Shown here one piece after another: positions 1 through 9,422 of a stretch of DNA of 64,000 nt. The number at the start of each line of letters is the position of its first letter. Within the stretch, counting starts at the first letter, position 1. Source of the DNA: CAYSPT01 sp964432985 (lineage in GTDB: Bacteria; Muiribacteriota; CAYSPT01); the NCBI GenBank assembly GCA_964432985.1, contig CAYSPT010000004.1:1-64000 (forward strand), read 5' to 3'. The position numbers were made by a program, and so were the translations under genes. The notes under the pieces are model-generated. The model did no database searches, was not told the DNA's origin, and worked only from the letters and a program-made list of their open reading frames with translations.

Positions 1-1201
1 TCTCGTTTGACATGCTGCCGGTAGTGTCAAAAACAAACACTACATCACACGCGGCCCGGCCTGATTCCGATACGGGAACCACGGTAAACGTGTCAACTTC
101 ACGGGAATCTTCCATCAGGATAAAATTCTCGTGTTTGAGGTTTCTCGCCGGGTTTCCACTGCCGTCCGTTACCGTTACCAGGACTGACAGGTCAGGAAAT
201 GAACTCATATCAACCTGAGAAACGTTGACTTCATATGACGACTGAGCCGAAGCGCCTGCCAGGCAATACGGTCCCATTAGGAGAAAGCAGGTGGTAAGCA
301 CCAGGAAGAGGAGAGATACTACTGCACCGGATGAACCGCTTATTCGAGAACGGGTCTGCTTTTCCCGGAACATCAGTCGCGTGGCTCCCAATTGAATAAC
401 ATCTCCGTCAAACAGGATTTTTTCACCCACCGATTGCTTATTGACCAGCACTTCCGGGGCATCTTCACCCCGGTACAGTGTGTACGAACCATCGGAATCA
501 CGCCTCAGGTCGGCGTGCCTCAGGGCAACCTGCCTGTCATCTCCAAGGCGAATATCGGCGGAAGAACTCCGTCCGACCTTTACTTCGGCTCGGTCGAGAG
601 CATATTCACTTCCTTCTCCCTTGCCCGTTAATTGCACCAGCCAGCTTTTCTTCATGATCTCTTCGACCAGGCCTACGGCGTAACCGATAGCGCCGCCCAG
701 AAGTAAAAATCCCACAAATTTGCCCCACACGCCGGCAAATCTCAATAGGTCGGTGACCAGGAACAGCAAAAGACCTCCTACGATCCCGCCGAGAGCACCA
801 CCTACCGCTCCGCGTTTCAAACGCGAGAAAGAGAAAGACGCCAGCCCATAGGAAACACCTATGAGAGCACCCGCCAGCGCCCAGGCGGCACACCGCCCGA
901 TTAGTCCTCCGCCGACTGCCCCGAAAAATATCTCGGACACCACCAGGCCCAATCCGCCGCCGCAACCCCCGATAACCGCTCCTATCAGCAGCGCCTGCAG
1001 CGCCCGGCCGGCGCGGTGGAGCGTGAGCCAGTCAAACGCCGAAATATAAGCTCCGCAGCACAAGCCCAGAGCTGCTCCTTCTACCGCCACAACGGCATAT
1101 GCGCTGGAGAAGTAATAGCCGAAATACGCTCCCAGGCCAAACCCGCCCAAACCGGCCAGTCCGCCAGCAAGACCGGTAAAAAATACTTTTCTAAGTCTCA
1201 T
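1..1201 (-). CDS. Membrane FHA-VWA protein (partial, runs off left edge)
   Basis: The frame is open from ATG at 1201 to the window edge, so the first 400 codons are visible and the C-terminus is missing. AGGAGG at 1216-1211 lies 9 nt before the ATG. Residues 1 to about 165 are Gly-rich hydrophobic segments, probably several membrane helices. An FHA domain follows at about 200-275 (GRSSSADIRLG, a central RH pair, then FDGDVIQLG). A further hydrophobic segment lies at about 288-312. The last part has the V-D-G-P-L-F-E pattern that precedes VWFA-related domains and reaches the MIDAS motif DTTGSM at residue 392, where the window ends. The order suggests a cytosolic FHA and a VWA outside the membrane. 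It lies 27 nt after the kinase gene at 1229-2803, probably in the same operon. The exact role is unknown. Confidence 0.8.
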   Translation of the reverse strand, partial: MRLRKVFFTGLAGGLAGLGGFGLGAYFGYYFSSAYAVVAVEGAALGLCCGAYISAFDWLTLHRAGRALQALLIGAVIGGCGGGLGLVVSEIFFGAVGGGLIGRCAAWALAGALIGVSYGLASFSFSRLKRGAVGGALGGIVGGLLLFLVTDLLRFAGVWGKFVGFLLLGGAIGYAVGLVEEIMKKSWLVQLTGKGEGSEYALDRAEVKVGRSSSADIRLGDDRQVALRHADLRRDSDGSYTLYRGEDAPEVLVNKQSVGEKILFDGDVIQLGATRLMFREKQTRSRISGSSGAVVSLLFLVLTTCFLLMGPYCLAGASAQSSYEVNVSQVDMSSFPDLSVLVTVTDGSGNPARNLKHENFILMEDSREVDTFTVVPVSESGRAACDVVFVFDTTGSMSNE

Positions 1202-1228
1202 CGAGTCCGACCTCCTCGGTTTACCGGA

Positions 1229-2803
1229 TCATTCACTGAGCCTGATTACCAGAAACGTATCCCCGAGACGGATGGTATCCCGGTCTCTCAAGGGAATTCT
1301 GGTCCCGCTTCCCGACACCATGGTACCATTTACATACGTTCCATTGGTGGGTTCCCGCTGGTTAATCCAATCCCAACCTTCGAGGCTGAAACCAGCGTCA
1401 TTCTCCCGATATACCCTGGCATGATACCTCGAAATCGTCGGGTCCGTAGGTAATTCAACATCATTACCACCAATCATCCGGCCAATTTTCGTCACGTCAC
1501 CGTTAATAGTGAATACTTGTCCTTCCATGGAACCTTTTTCAACATACAGTTCCCAGGCCGCATCGGCGTCCTGGCCGACCCGTGCCCCGCAATATACGCA
1601 AAAGTAATCATCAGAACGAAGCGAGCGGCTGCATTTTTTACACTCCGACAGAATCTGCTTACCGCAAGAAATACAGAACCGGTCGGTGGCGGCGACCCCG
1701 CCTCCACAATACGGGCATAGAGCGCCGGCTCGTCCACCATCACCCCCTGATGGTACATCGTCCTGCCGGAAGCTTTCAACAGAACCGTCATCCTGTTGCA
1801 GCCGTTTCAACACTTCATGCATATCCGGCGGACGATTTGCAGGCTCCTTCTGAAGCATGTGCATGATGAGCTTGTCCAGGTGGGCAGGCAGACCAGGGTG
1901 CAGCGTTCCCGGCGCAGCAGGGTTATTCATCACTATCTCGATCATCACCTGGCCGGGCAGTGTGCCGGTAAATGGTTTCTGGCCCGTCACCATTTCGTAA
2001 AACACCGTTCCGAGTGAGAAAATATCAGAGGTTTTTTCGACGTTGCGGGTCTCGCCGCGGACCTGCTCCGGCGACATGTACCACACGGATCCCATCACGA
2101 CACCCAGGGCGGTCCGGCGCTCGCGGTTGAGGAAACATGCAATCCCGAAATCAGTCAACTTGGCCTGCTTGCTTGCGTCATCAATGAGGATGTTCGACGG
2201 TTTCACATCCCGGTGTATAACGCATTGCCGGTGGGCGTATGCCAGAGCGGACGCGATTTCTGAAATGACCGACACGGATCGCTTAAGCGGCATGGAACGA
2301 CCCTTATCCAGAATCTGGTCCAACCCTTTTCCCTTGACGTATTCCATGGCGAAGTAGAAGGTGGCCCGTTTGCTGCGGTAGGCAAAGTCCACGATCAAAT
2401 AGTCGCTCTGATCACGCGACAGGACGGTGGTTCCGGTCCCGGCATAGTCCGTTTGGGCCCCATCGCAATCTATTTGGGCCCCAACATAGTCCAACGCTTC
2501 CCGGTCGTTGGAGGTGAGCTTTCTGCCGTTCGCAGTGTTTTCAACAAAAAGGTATTTCTCCCCGTAACAGGCGCCCAGGCCGACACTTTCCACGATGTTA
2601 CGATGATGCAGCGAGAGTTCCGCCTCATTTTTAAACCGGTGAAAGGACTCGTCGGCTTCGGACGGGCTGATCATGGAAAACTGCAGCTCCTTGATTGCCA
2701 CCGTCCTGTTCCCGCCGATTTCCTCTGCTTGATAAACCCCGCCCTGACCACCTTCTCCTATCTTGGTAAGGACTTTGAACCGGTCGAACAGACAATCATT
2801 CAT
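1229..2803 (-). CDS. Ser/Thr protein kinase with zinc ribbons and C-terminal FHA domain
   Basis: A Hanks-type kinase of 524 residues. The glycine loop is GEGGQGGVY (16-24), the ATP lysine K38, the catalytic loop HRDVKPSN (197-204), DFG is at 218-220 and SPE at 244-246, so it should be active. About 65 extra residues (80-145), including a short YxGAQxD-type repeat, interrupt the N-lobe before the hinge. Three CxxC-type pairs at 363-406 form a double zinc ribbon, and an FHA domain fills 438-522 with GR, S-R-Y-H and TNGTYVNG. FHA domains bind phosphothreonine, so the kinase may dock phosphorylated partners or itself. No membrane segment is seen, so it is cytosolic. It lies between a PP2C phosphatase upstream and the FHA-VWA membrane protein downstream. 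Confidence 0.93.
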   Translation of the reverse strand: MNDCLFDRFKVLTKIGEGGQGGVYQAEEIGGNRTVAIKELQFSMISPSEADESFHRFKNEAELSLHHRNIVESVGLGACYGEKYLFVENTANGRKLTSNDREALDYVGAQIDCDGAQTDYAGTGTTVLSRDQSDYLIVDFAYRSKRATFYFAMEYVKGKGLDQILDKGRSMPLKRSVSVISEIASALAYAHRQCVIHRDVKPSNILIDDASKQAKLTDFGIACFLNRERRTALGVVMGSVWYMSPEQVRGETRNVEKTSDIFSLGTVFYEMVTGQKPFTGTLPGQVMIEIVMNNPAAPGTLHPGLPAHLDKLIMHMLQKEPANRPPDMHEVLKRLQQDDGSVESFRQDDVPSGGDGGRAGALCPYCGGGVAATDRFCISCGKQILSECKKCSRSLRSDDYFCVYCGARVGQDADAAWELYVEKGSMEGQVFTINGDVTKIGRMIGGNDVELPTDPTISRYHARVYRENDAGFSLEGWDWINQREPTNGTYVNGTMVSGSGTRIPLRDRDTIRLGDTFLVIRLSE

Positions 2804-2857
2804 CGCCCGGAGGATTCACCTCCTCACATCCGGTCCGTATCCGGCCGTATACGGCAA

Positions 2858-3736
2858 TCACCCTGTGAACAAGAGATTCGGTGGGACCTGCATACGAACT
2901 GTGTTTTCAAGAGACCCGAGAGACGGATTTTTCTTCGTGTCACACACTTCCGTTTCCAGTATAACAACCGACACGTTGTCCTTTCCGCCTGCTTCGAGAG
3001 CCAACCTTACCAGTGTGGCGGCAGTTTCACGGACACCATCTTCCGTTAAATCATTTTTTTTCAAAACGCTGGCTATATCGTGGTCGGACACCATACCATT
3101 CAGGCCGTCGGTACACAGCAGCAAGATATCGTCAGACACCAGAGCAAATGAACCTGTATCGACATTCAGTAAATCGTCGGCACCGACCGACCTGGTGATC
3201 AGGTTTCTGTTTGGATGAGTTCTCGCCTGCGCGGAAGTGATTTTTCCCTGGCGAACGAGATCGGCTACATAGGAATGGTCTTGCGTAATCTGCTGAAGTT
3301 CGCCAGACCTGAACAGGTAGAGACGGGAATCTCCCACCGATGCCCAGTAGGCGGTACCGTTGAAAGTGAGCAGGATTACCGCTGTGGTGCCCATGCCGGT
3401 GAGGTCCGGTTCCTCAAGCGCACGGGTGTAAATGACATCGTTTGCTTCCTGTACCGCATCCGCCATTTTTCCCGGTATATTTTCGGGTAACGGCGGCGCG
3501 CCTTCGCGAATCCCTAGAAGTTCCCCGGTGAGAAAACGGATGATATTTTTCACTGCCAGGCTGCTGGCCAGATCTCCGGCGGCGGCCCCCCCCATACCGT
3601 CGGCTACCACAGCCAGGTAGTACTCTATTGCCTGGTGGCAGATATCACTGTCCCACCGGCTGATACGGGTGGCATAAACAGAGTCCTCATTGTGGGAGCG
3701 GACGAGGCCTGTATCAGTCAAACTGCTGATTTTCAT
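2858..3736 (-). CDS. PP2C-family protein serine/threonine phosphatase
   Basis: A 292-residue stand-alone PP2C (Stp1/PrpC type) that would dephosphorylate Ser/Thr targets of the adjacent kinase using two metal ions. It shows RSHNED (13-18), VADGMGG (44-50, metal Asp46), GMGTTAV (114-120), VGDSRLY (134-140), LCTDGL (207-212) and GGKDNVS (250-256). The ATG at 3736 is chosen because GGAG lies 8 nt upstream. An in-frame TTG at 3760 would begin inside the 17-nt tandem repeat and has no ribosome site. The gene sits 54 nt before the kinase-FHA gene, so kinase and phosphatase are co-transcribed. No membrane segment or regulatory domain is visible. Confidence 0.93.
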   Translation of the reverse strand: MKISSLTDTGLVRSHNEDSVYATRISRWDSDICHQAIEYYLAVVADGMGGAAAGDLASSLAVKNIIRFLTGELLGIREGAPPLPENIPGKMADAVQEANDVIYTRALEEPDLTGMGTTAVILLTFNGTAYWASVGDSRLYLFRSGELQQITQDHSYVADLVRQGKITSAQARTHPNRNLITRSVGADDLLNVDTGSFALVSDDILLLCTDGLNGMVSDHDIASVLKKNDLTEDGVRETAATLVRLALEAGGKDNVSVVILETEVCDTKKNPSLGSLENTVRMQVPPNLLFTG

Positions 3737-3751
3737 GGGATAAACTCCGCG

Positions 3752-3854
3752 CACGCTCAATTACTTAGCACGCTCAAATACTTAGCACGCTTGAATACTT
3801 AGCACGCTCAAATACTTAGCACGCTTGAATACTTAGCACAGCCCGAATACTTAG
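3752..3854. repeat. 17-nt tandem repeat upstream of the PP2C gene
   Basis: Five copies of a 17-nt unit (cacgctcaaatacttag with a c/t and a/g change in alternate copies) run from 3752 to 3836, followed by one degenerate copy to 3854. The array fills most of the 177-nt space between the VWA-FHA gene and the PP2C gene, where the PP2C leader would lie. It has no spacer variation, so it is not a CRISPR. Confidence 0.9.
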
Positions 3855-3913
3855 TTCCCCAGCGCAGTCATCAGTACTTCAAGACGTGGCAATTCCGGTG
3901 GAGTTCGGCTGGT

Positions 3914-5190
3914 CTACAGGTCGAACTTGAATGTGTTTGACCCGATGAAGATGATGTCTCCAGGACTGAGACGGTACCGTTTGATCTTGATCAATGTTCC
4001 GTTGGTGCTGTCCAGGTCCTCGATAAAGTACTCACCGTCCGCCAGTTCCACCTTTGCATGGTTTGATGAAGTATACCCGTCCTCGGGAAACGAAATCGTG
4101 TTTGTCTCCAACCGGCCGATGGTCAGCGGTTCACTTTCCGCAACCGGGTAGCTTTTAATTTCATCATCATTCTGCAGCAGTATCAAGCGAGGGCCTTTCA
4201 CTACTTCTTCATCCGGTTTCTTCAGGGCCGGAGCTTCCTCCCGGGGTTGGCCGCAACCAGGGCAGAATTTCTCATCACCAGTAAACATCTTCTGGCAGCC
4301 AGCGCACACATCGGAAACCTCGGTAGACACCTTTTCAGGTGCTTCGGCTTCCGGGGATGATTCCTGAGGCTCTTCGGCCTCCACAACCGGTTCTTCTACC
4401 GGGACAATTTCCGATGGTACCTTATTCGGCTCGTTGGCTTCCGNNNNNNNNNNNNNNNNNNNNNNNNNNNNNNNNNNNNNNNNNNNNNNNNNNNNNNNNN
4501 NNNNNNNNNNNNNNNNNNNNNNNNNNNNNNNNNNNNNNNNNNNTCTTCAGCGAATATCCCGGCCATCTGCTGGAGATCACCGATAAAATAGTGATTACCG
4601 CCGCTAACACTGCTGATATCCGCCAGTATCTCTTCATCATAATCCTCGCCGACACCCAGTGTAGTTACAGCAACGCCATCATCTTTCATCCCTCTGGCGA
4701 GATCCCGCAGAGCCTCATCATCGGTGATACCCTCGGTGGCTTCCCCGTCCGACAGAAGCAAGATCCGGTTGACTCTGGAAGGATCGGAATACGCCGCAAT
4801 TTGCTCGCGGCTGATCGAAAGTGCCCCGTGCATGTTGGTGGCGCCTTTGGGTCTGATCTGCGCTATACTGTTTTTAATAACTTGCTTGTCATCAACCTGA
4901 CAGGCCGGGACGAGCACGTTGACCTGGCTGCCAAAATCCACCACCGACACCACATCGCCAGAATCCATCTTGTCGACGATGAATCCGGCAGCTTCTTTGA
5001 CGAACTCCAGTTTGCCGGCTTCCTGCATGGAAGCCGACCGGTCCACTGCCAGGACCAGGTTGACCGGTGAACGACGGCCCTCGACCCTGGAACGGGTGTT
5101 GAGGTCCACCAGCAGTTTAATCTTGCTCATGGACGACGAAAGTGCGTAGAGATTGCTCAACTGACAGGAAACTCCCAGCAGTTCAGGCAT
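3914..5190 (-). CDS. VWA-zinc ribbon-FHA protein, interrupted by an assembly gap
   Basis: One gene read across a 100-N gap. The N-terminal piece (5190-4544) is a cytosolic von Willebrand A domain with a complete MIDAS: DRSASM, then TNMHGAL, then SDGEATEG. After the gap the frame re-enters in an Glu/Pro-rich linker (no stop before 3914), continues into a CxxC...CxxC zinc ribbon and ends in an FHA domain (TIGRLETNT, SSNHAKV, DSTNGTLI). The start is ATG 5190, with AAGGAG 10 nt upstream. The gap size is unknown, so the two halves look out of frame in the assembly. The zinc ribbon-FHA tail matches the layout of the kinase at 1229-2803. It lies 26 nt after the kinase-TPR gene. It probably acts as a scaffold or adaptor in the same phospho-signalling complex. 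Confidence 0.87.
4444..4543. other. Assembly gap (100 N)
   Basis: A run of exactly 100 N, a conventional placeholder rather than a measured length. It falls in the Glu/Pro-rich linker of the VWA-FHA gene, which is likely repetitive. Confidence 0.99.
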
Positions 5191-5216
5191 ACAACATGAC
5201 TCCTTCCTCGTTACGA

Positions 5217-7883
5217 TCACCGAGAATTGATAAGGATTTCAAGGGCTTTAAGTTCCTTGATAATCAACTGTCGCTCGAGTTCATCCTCGACGCTGTCAGC
5301 TTTTTCCTTCAGATGCTTTATCAGGTAAATAATCGCTTTGGCGTCTCCCGGTTTGATTTTCTTGATCTCTTTCAGCCAACCGATCTTCTCGTCCGCCGAT
5401 TTACTGCCAACATAGTACTTCCAGTACACTGTCCACAAATTGTGCTTGGCGGTTTTGCTGGTCGGGTCGTACTTGAGCGCCTTTGTGTAGTAACGATATT
5501 TGTCGGCCAGCACGGTGGCGGACAACCCCGCCTTAATGAAGACCTCGGCTATCATCGAACGGACTTTGTCAGATTCCTTCAACTCCAGCGCTTTTTCGTA
5601 CAGCTTGATCTTCGGAACAAGCCCTTCGGTGGTTACAGCCCGCGTCAAGTAGATCTCGACCAGCATATCGACCGCTTCTGCATTACGGCTGAAACCAAGG
5701 GCTTCCAGGAGCAACCTTTCCTTTTCCATCACATCCTGCGCATGTCTGGCTTTTTCGACGATGGTACGCGCCAGGCGCTGGGCCGTTTCGGAATCCTTCC
5801 CTCCACTTCCAACGCGGCTTTTGAGATCGTCGATCAGCTTATCGATGCTGCCCGACTGCTGGTAGAGATCGGTCAACATGCGCTGGATATCCTGGTCCTC
5901 GGGGATCTGCTCCTTCAGTTTTTCCAGGTGGGTGACGGCCTCGTCAACGCCCTCACCGGATATCTTGACCTTCTGGTACAGGGCCCATCCCAGTGATGTG
6001 GGAATCACGTTATCTTCCGATTCGCCGGCCTTCTTGAGAGCGTCTATCGTCTCGTCCAGAATTTCCGGGGCCTGGAAAAATGTATCCTCAGGAGTCGATT
6101 TCCGTCCTTCCACCAACGCCAGTCCCAGGGCCCTGAAGTGCTCCTCGGGAGTGCCCTCCTTCTTGATGGATTTCCGAAGCTCCTCCACCGCCTGCTGGTA
6201 CTGCTTTTTCTCCAGTGAATCTGCCCCCAGCAGATAGTACATCTTGTGTGACAGCTGCTTTTCGGGAGGCAATTGTCCGAGCAGTTCCCGGGCGGTCTCG
6301 AACTTGCCCAGACGGACGTATGACTGGGCCATGTAGAGGAAGACGTCCGGCCGCTGTTCGGGCGTGAGATCCCCTGCACCCTTGTTCAGGAAGACCAGCC
6401 CCTGGGTGTACCGTTCGACGAGAATCGACTCCTTTTCGCCGGCGAGTTCGTCCTCTGACGCCCATTTCATATACACCAGGCCGAGCTCCAGGTTGGCCTG
6501 CACGTTGTCTGGCTGCGCCTCCAGCAGCTTCTCGAAAAACTTGATGGATGGGATGTAGAACTCTATCTGGGCGTACCCTTTACCGATACGTTCCAGGACT
6601 TCGTAATCTTCCGGGTAGTACTTAATCAGTTTTTCGTATTCCTTGAGCGCGTCCTGAATCTGGCCCCGCTTTTCCAGGCATTCACCCAGCAGGAGCCGGC
6701 AGGAGAAATCCTTTTCATCGTATGTCTCCAGGGCGTAGATCAGGTGGCCGGTGGCGTCGGCCAATTTGCCGTTTTTAATATAGTCTCTGACCGTCTGCTC
6801 GGCTTCACGCATTTTCCTGGTGTTGAATTCTTCCTTTGTTTCACCGGGTTGGATGACCTGTGAGGATCCGGTATCGGGTGTTTCTCCCCCGTCGGTAGAT
6901 CCCGGAGCGGGCTTTTTCGGTGTGAAAAGCACCACGATACCGACGATCAGGATGATGGCCGCCGCGGCCATCAGGGCATAGTGAATCCAGCTGAAGCCGG
7001 CGGCGAGGCTCTGCCTGGCGGTGTCCGGCAGGTCCGGAGCTTCACGGCCGATCGCGGCAGCCACCGCCCGGGCAAATTCAGCTACTGACTGGTACCGGTC
7101 TAGTTTTTTGCGGCTGATGGCTTTTAACATGACTGGTTCAAGCGCTTCGGGAATGCTCGAGTTCACCGACCGCGGCGGAACCGGCTTCTGGGTGAGGACC
7201 TTCATGAGCAGGTCTTTGACGTTATTAGCGGGAAACGGAATGTCGTGGGTCAACATCTCGTAGAGCATAATCCCCATGGAGTAAACGTCGGAGCGGGCAT
7301 CTACCTGGTCGCCCTTGATCTGTTCAGGGGCCATGTACTTCGGCGTGCCGGCGCTGCCCTGGTCCTCCTCCGAAGTTCCCTCTCCGGTGGCGATACCGAA
7401 GTCGGTGATATTGAGGTGCCCATCCACTGAGAACATCAGGTTGGCCGGTTTAAGGTCACGGTGAATAATCCCGTTTTTGTGGATGAAAGCGAGTCCCTGG
7501 CAGGCCTCGAAGAAGAGGTCGAACGATTCACTCATATCGGGCCGGCTTTTACCGTGGAGCTTGTCAAAGAGGTCGCCCCCGGGTAGATACTCCATGACGA
7601 TGTAATTGAGGTTGCCTACCTTGCCCGCACCGTACACGTAGGCGACGTTCGGGTTCTGGCCCAGGGAGCTTGATATTTTCGCTTCGGCTTGAAACCTTTT
7701 TACATATTTCTCATCGTGACTGTACCGCTTGTGCAGGACCTTGAAAGCCACATCTTTTTGCAGGGCCCGCAGCTTGGCTCGATACACGATTCCCATGGCA
7801 CCGCGGCCAATTTCTTCCAGAATATCGTACTTGTCGTCAACTGTCTGGCCAATCAACTCTTCCACATTGACCAAGCCGTTCAC
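5217..7883 (-). CDS. Transmembrane Ser/Thr kinase with long TPR region
   Basis: An 888-residue receptor-like kinase. The kinase domain (about 18-275) has GRGAMGIVY, K48, HRDLKPAN (141-148), DFGIA (161-165) and APEQ, so it should be active. A single membrane helix lies at about 297-318, after which about 550 residues are helical TPR-like repeats (for example YEKLIKYYPEDYEVLERIG) placed outside the cytoplasmic membrane. The frame opens at GTG 7883, but a ribosome site GAGGTGA overlaps that codon and sits 6 nt before TTG 7874, which may be the true start. It is upstream of the VWA-FHA gene (26 nt) and downstream of the coiled-coil gene (39 nt). It probably senses an envelope protein state and passes it to the FHA proteins. 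Confidence 0.92.
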   Translation of the reverse strand: MNGLVNVEELIGQTVDDKYDILEEIGRGAMGIVYRAKLRALQKDVAFKVLHKRYSHDEKYVKRFQAEAKISSSLGQNPNVAYVYGAGKVGNLNYIVMEYLPGGDLFDKLHGKSRPDMSESFDLFFEACQGLAFIHKNGIIHRDLKPANLMFSVDGHLNITDFGIATGEGTSEEDQGSAGTPKYMAPEQIKGDQVDARSDVYSMGIMLYEMLTHDIPFPANNVKDLLMKVLTQKPVPPRSVNSSIPEALEPVMLKAISRKKLDRYQSVAEFARAVAAAIGREAPDLPDTARQSLAAGFSWIHYALMAAAAIILIVGIVVLFTPKKPAPGSTDGGETPDTGSSQVIQPGETKEEFNTRKMREAEQTVRDYIKNGKLADATGHLIYALETYDEKDFSCRLLLGECLEKRGQIQDALKEYEKLIKYYPEDYEVLERIGKGYAQIEFYIPSIKFFEKLLEAQPDNVQANLELGLVYMKWASEDELAGEKESILVERYTQGLVFLNKGAGDLTPEQRPDVFLYMAQSYVRLGKFETARELLGQLPPEKQLSHKMYYLLGADSLEKKQYQQAVEELRKSIKKEGTPEEHFRALGLALVEGRKSTPEDTFFQAPEILDETIDALKKAGESEDNVIPTSLGWALYQKVKISGEGVDEAVTHLEKLKEQIPEDQDIQRMLTDLYQQSGSIDKLIDDLKSRVGSGGKDSETAQRLARTIVEKARHAQDVMEKERLLLEALGFSRNAEAVDMLVEIYLTRAVTTEGLVPKIKLYEKALELKESDKVRSMIAEVFIKAGLSATVLADKYRYYTKALKYDPTSKTAKHNLWTVYWKYYVGSKSADEKIGWLKEIKKIKPGDAKAIIYLIKHLKEKADSVEDELERQLIIKELKALEILINSR

Positions 7884-7922
7884 CTCATTTCAGGACCGGC
7901 TCTTAAGAGAACACGCGGTTTT

Positions 7923-9388
7923 CTATTCCCAGCGAATCTGCGACAGTGTTTCCCCCAGTTGTTCGCTCATACCTACAAATTTTTTAATACCGAGTATCCT
8001 GGCCGCTTCTTTAAACTCAGTCAGCTGCTCGCGAATAGTATCCAGGACGAACTTATTGGTCTTGTCCCAATACTCGAACTGCTGGAGTTTTTCCCTTAAT
8101 TCTTTTACCAGCAGCTCCCGTTTCTCCAGGAGCTGCGCATTGTCCTCGATAACTTTGTCCTTTTCCCTGAAAATAACTTTTACCTTATCAAAACGGACAT
8201 TCTGCTCATTCAGTTTACCCTGGAGATCTTCCAGCCTTTCTTTTAACTGGCGCATCTCCTCGAGCAGACCGTCTTTTTCGCGCACCTGTTGATCGAGCTC
8301 TTCACGCAGTCTGTCACACTGTTTTGAAATCTCATCAGAGGAGGCAAGAGCTTCCTGGAGAGAGACAATTTCCTGACGGGCCTGCTGAAGCTCTTCCTGC
8401 ATACGAAGCCGTTCAACACGCTGCTGATCCATTTCCTGGGAGCATGACTCTTTGGCGTGTTCAACTTCAACCTTTGTCTGCTCCTCACGTGAATATAATG
8501 AAAGACGAAGCTCTTCCACTTCCACTTCACTTTTCTCTTTTTCAGCTTTGACAGCTTCCAACTGCTCTGTCAGCTCACGGGTCCGGTTCTTCACTTCGAT
8601 GGATTCAGCCTGCAGAGATGTAAGTTCTTTTCTCGTGGTATCGAGCTGCACTTTGAAGGTGGCGCTTCTATTTTTAGCTGTTTCCAGCTGGCTTTCCAGC
8701 TTCTGCACCCGGGTCGACCACTCGTCTTCACGGACCTTCCACTGGCTTTCGAGCTGAACACCGCTCATCAAACGGGAACGGAGTTCCTCCACTTCCTTTT
8801 CCATAGTCTGGATGCGGGTATTCTTATCCTGGTGTTCACGGGTGAGCTCAGTCACCCGCTCCTGTTCTGACTCGAGACGAGATCTGAGATCTGTACATTC
8901 GTAACGTGATTCTTTTAGATCATTGCCCAGGGCGCTGCATCGTTCCTCGATGCTCATTACAACGGTTTGGGCTGTGTTGTCGGATTGGGTAACCTGGGCC
9001 GGTTGATCAGCCCCCATCAAACCATCGGTTTGGGCCGGAGGTTCAGGCAACTGGGACTGATCGTCGGTGGCCTGGGCAGGGGATTCGGTTTGAGCCGGAG
9101 GTTCAGGTAACCGGGACTGATCGTCGGTGGCCTGNNNNNNNNNNNNNNNNNNNNNNNNNNNNNNNNNNNNNNNNNNNNNNNNNNNNNNNNNNNNNNNNNN
9201 NNNNNNNNNNNNNNNNNNNNNNNNNNNNNNNNNNGGGATTCGGTTTGAGCCGGAGGTTCAGGTAACCGGGACTGATCGTCGGTGGCCTGGGCAGGGGATT
9301 CGGTTTGAGCCGGAGGTTCAGGTAACCGGGACTGATCGTCGGTGGCCTGCTCAACTTCGTTGTGGGGTGGTCCGGACATCTGTTCCAT
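7923..9388 (-). CDS. Coiled-coil protein with N-terminal 20-residue repeats (gap inside)
   Basis: The C-terminal 340 residues are a long heptad-rich coiled coil (many E, K, R, L and Q), ending in a short compact segment with IKKFVG and RWE. The N-terminus, from ATG 9388 (MEQMSGPPHNEVEQ), is a Pro/Gln/Glu-rich repeat of 20 residues with core DDQSRLPEPPAQTES, and this repeat contains a 100-N gap. The two sides seem out of frame only because the N count is arbitrary: the repeat is 60 nt, so the real missing length must restore the phase. There is no signal peptide or enzymatic motif. It may be a structural scaffold for the kinase encoded 39 nt downstream. The start is uncertain, as no strong ribosome site is visible. 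Confidence 0.8.
9010..9349. repeat. 60-nt in-frame tandem repeat with assembly gap at 9135-9234
   Basis: Near-identical 60-nt units begin gcctg at 9345, 9285, 9130 and 9070, with a diverged unit at 9010-9069. Each encodes 20 residues of the coiled-coil protein's N-terminus. The 100-N run lies within the array, so the copy number is unresolved. Confidence 0.92.
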
Positions 9389-9422
9389 GTCCTAGTGCCC
9401 TCTCATTCCTTTGATTCCTTAC

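Noticed and set aside
2453..3049. Plus-strand frame opposite kinase and PP2C
   Set aside because: Both conserved catalytic domains are on the minus strand; this frame crosses the boundary between them.
3752..3854. Possible CRISPR array
   Set aside because: Units are adjacent and 17 nt long with no unique spacers; the same holds for the arrays at 16141, 25934 and 45647.
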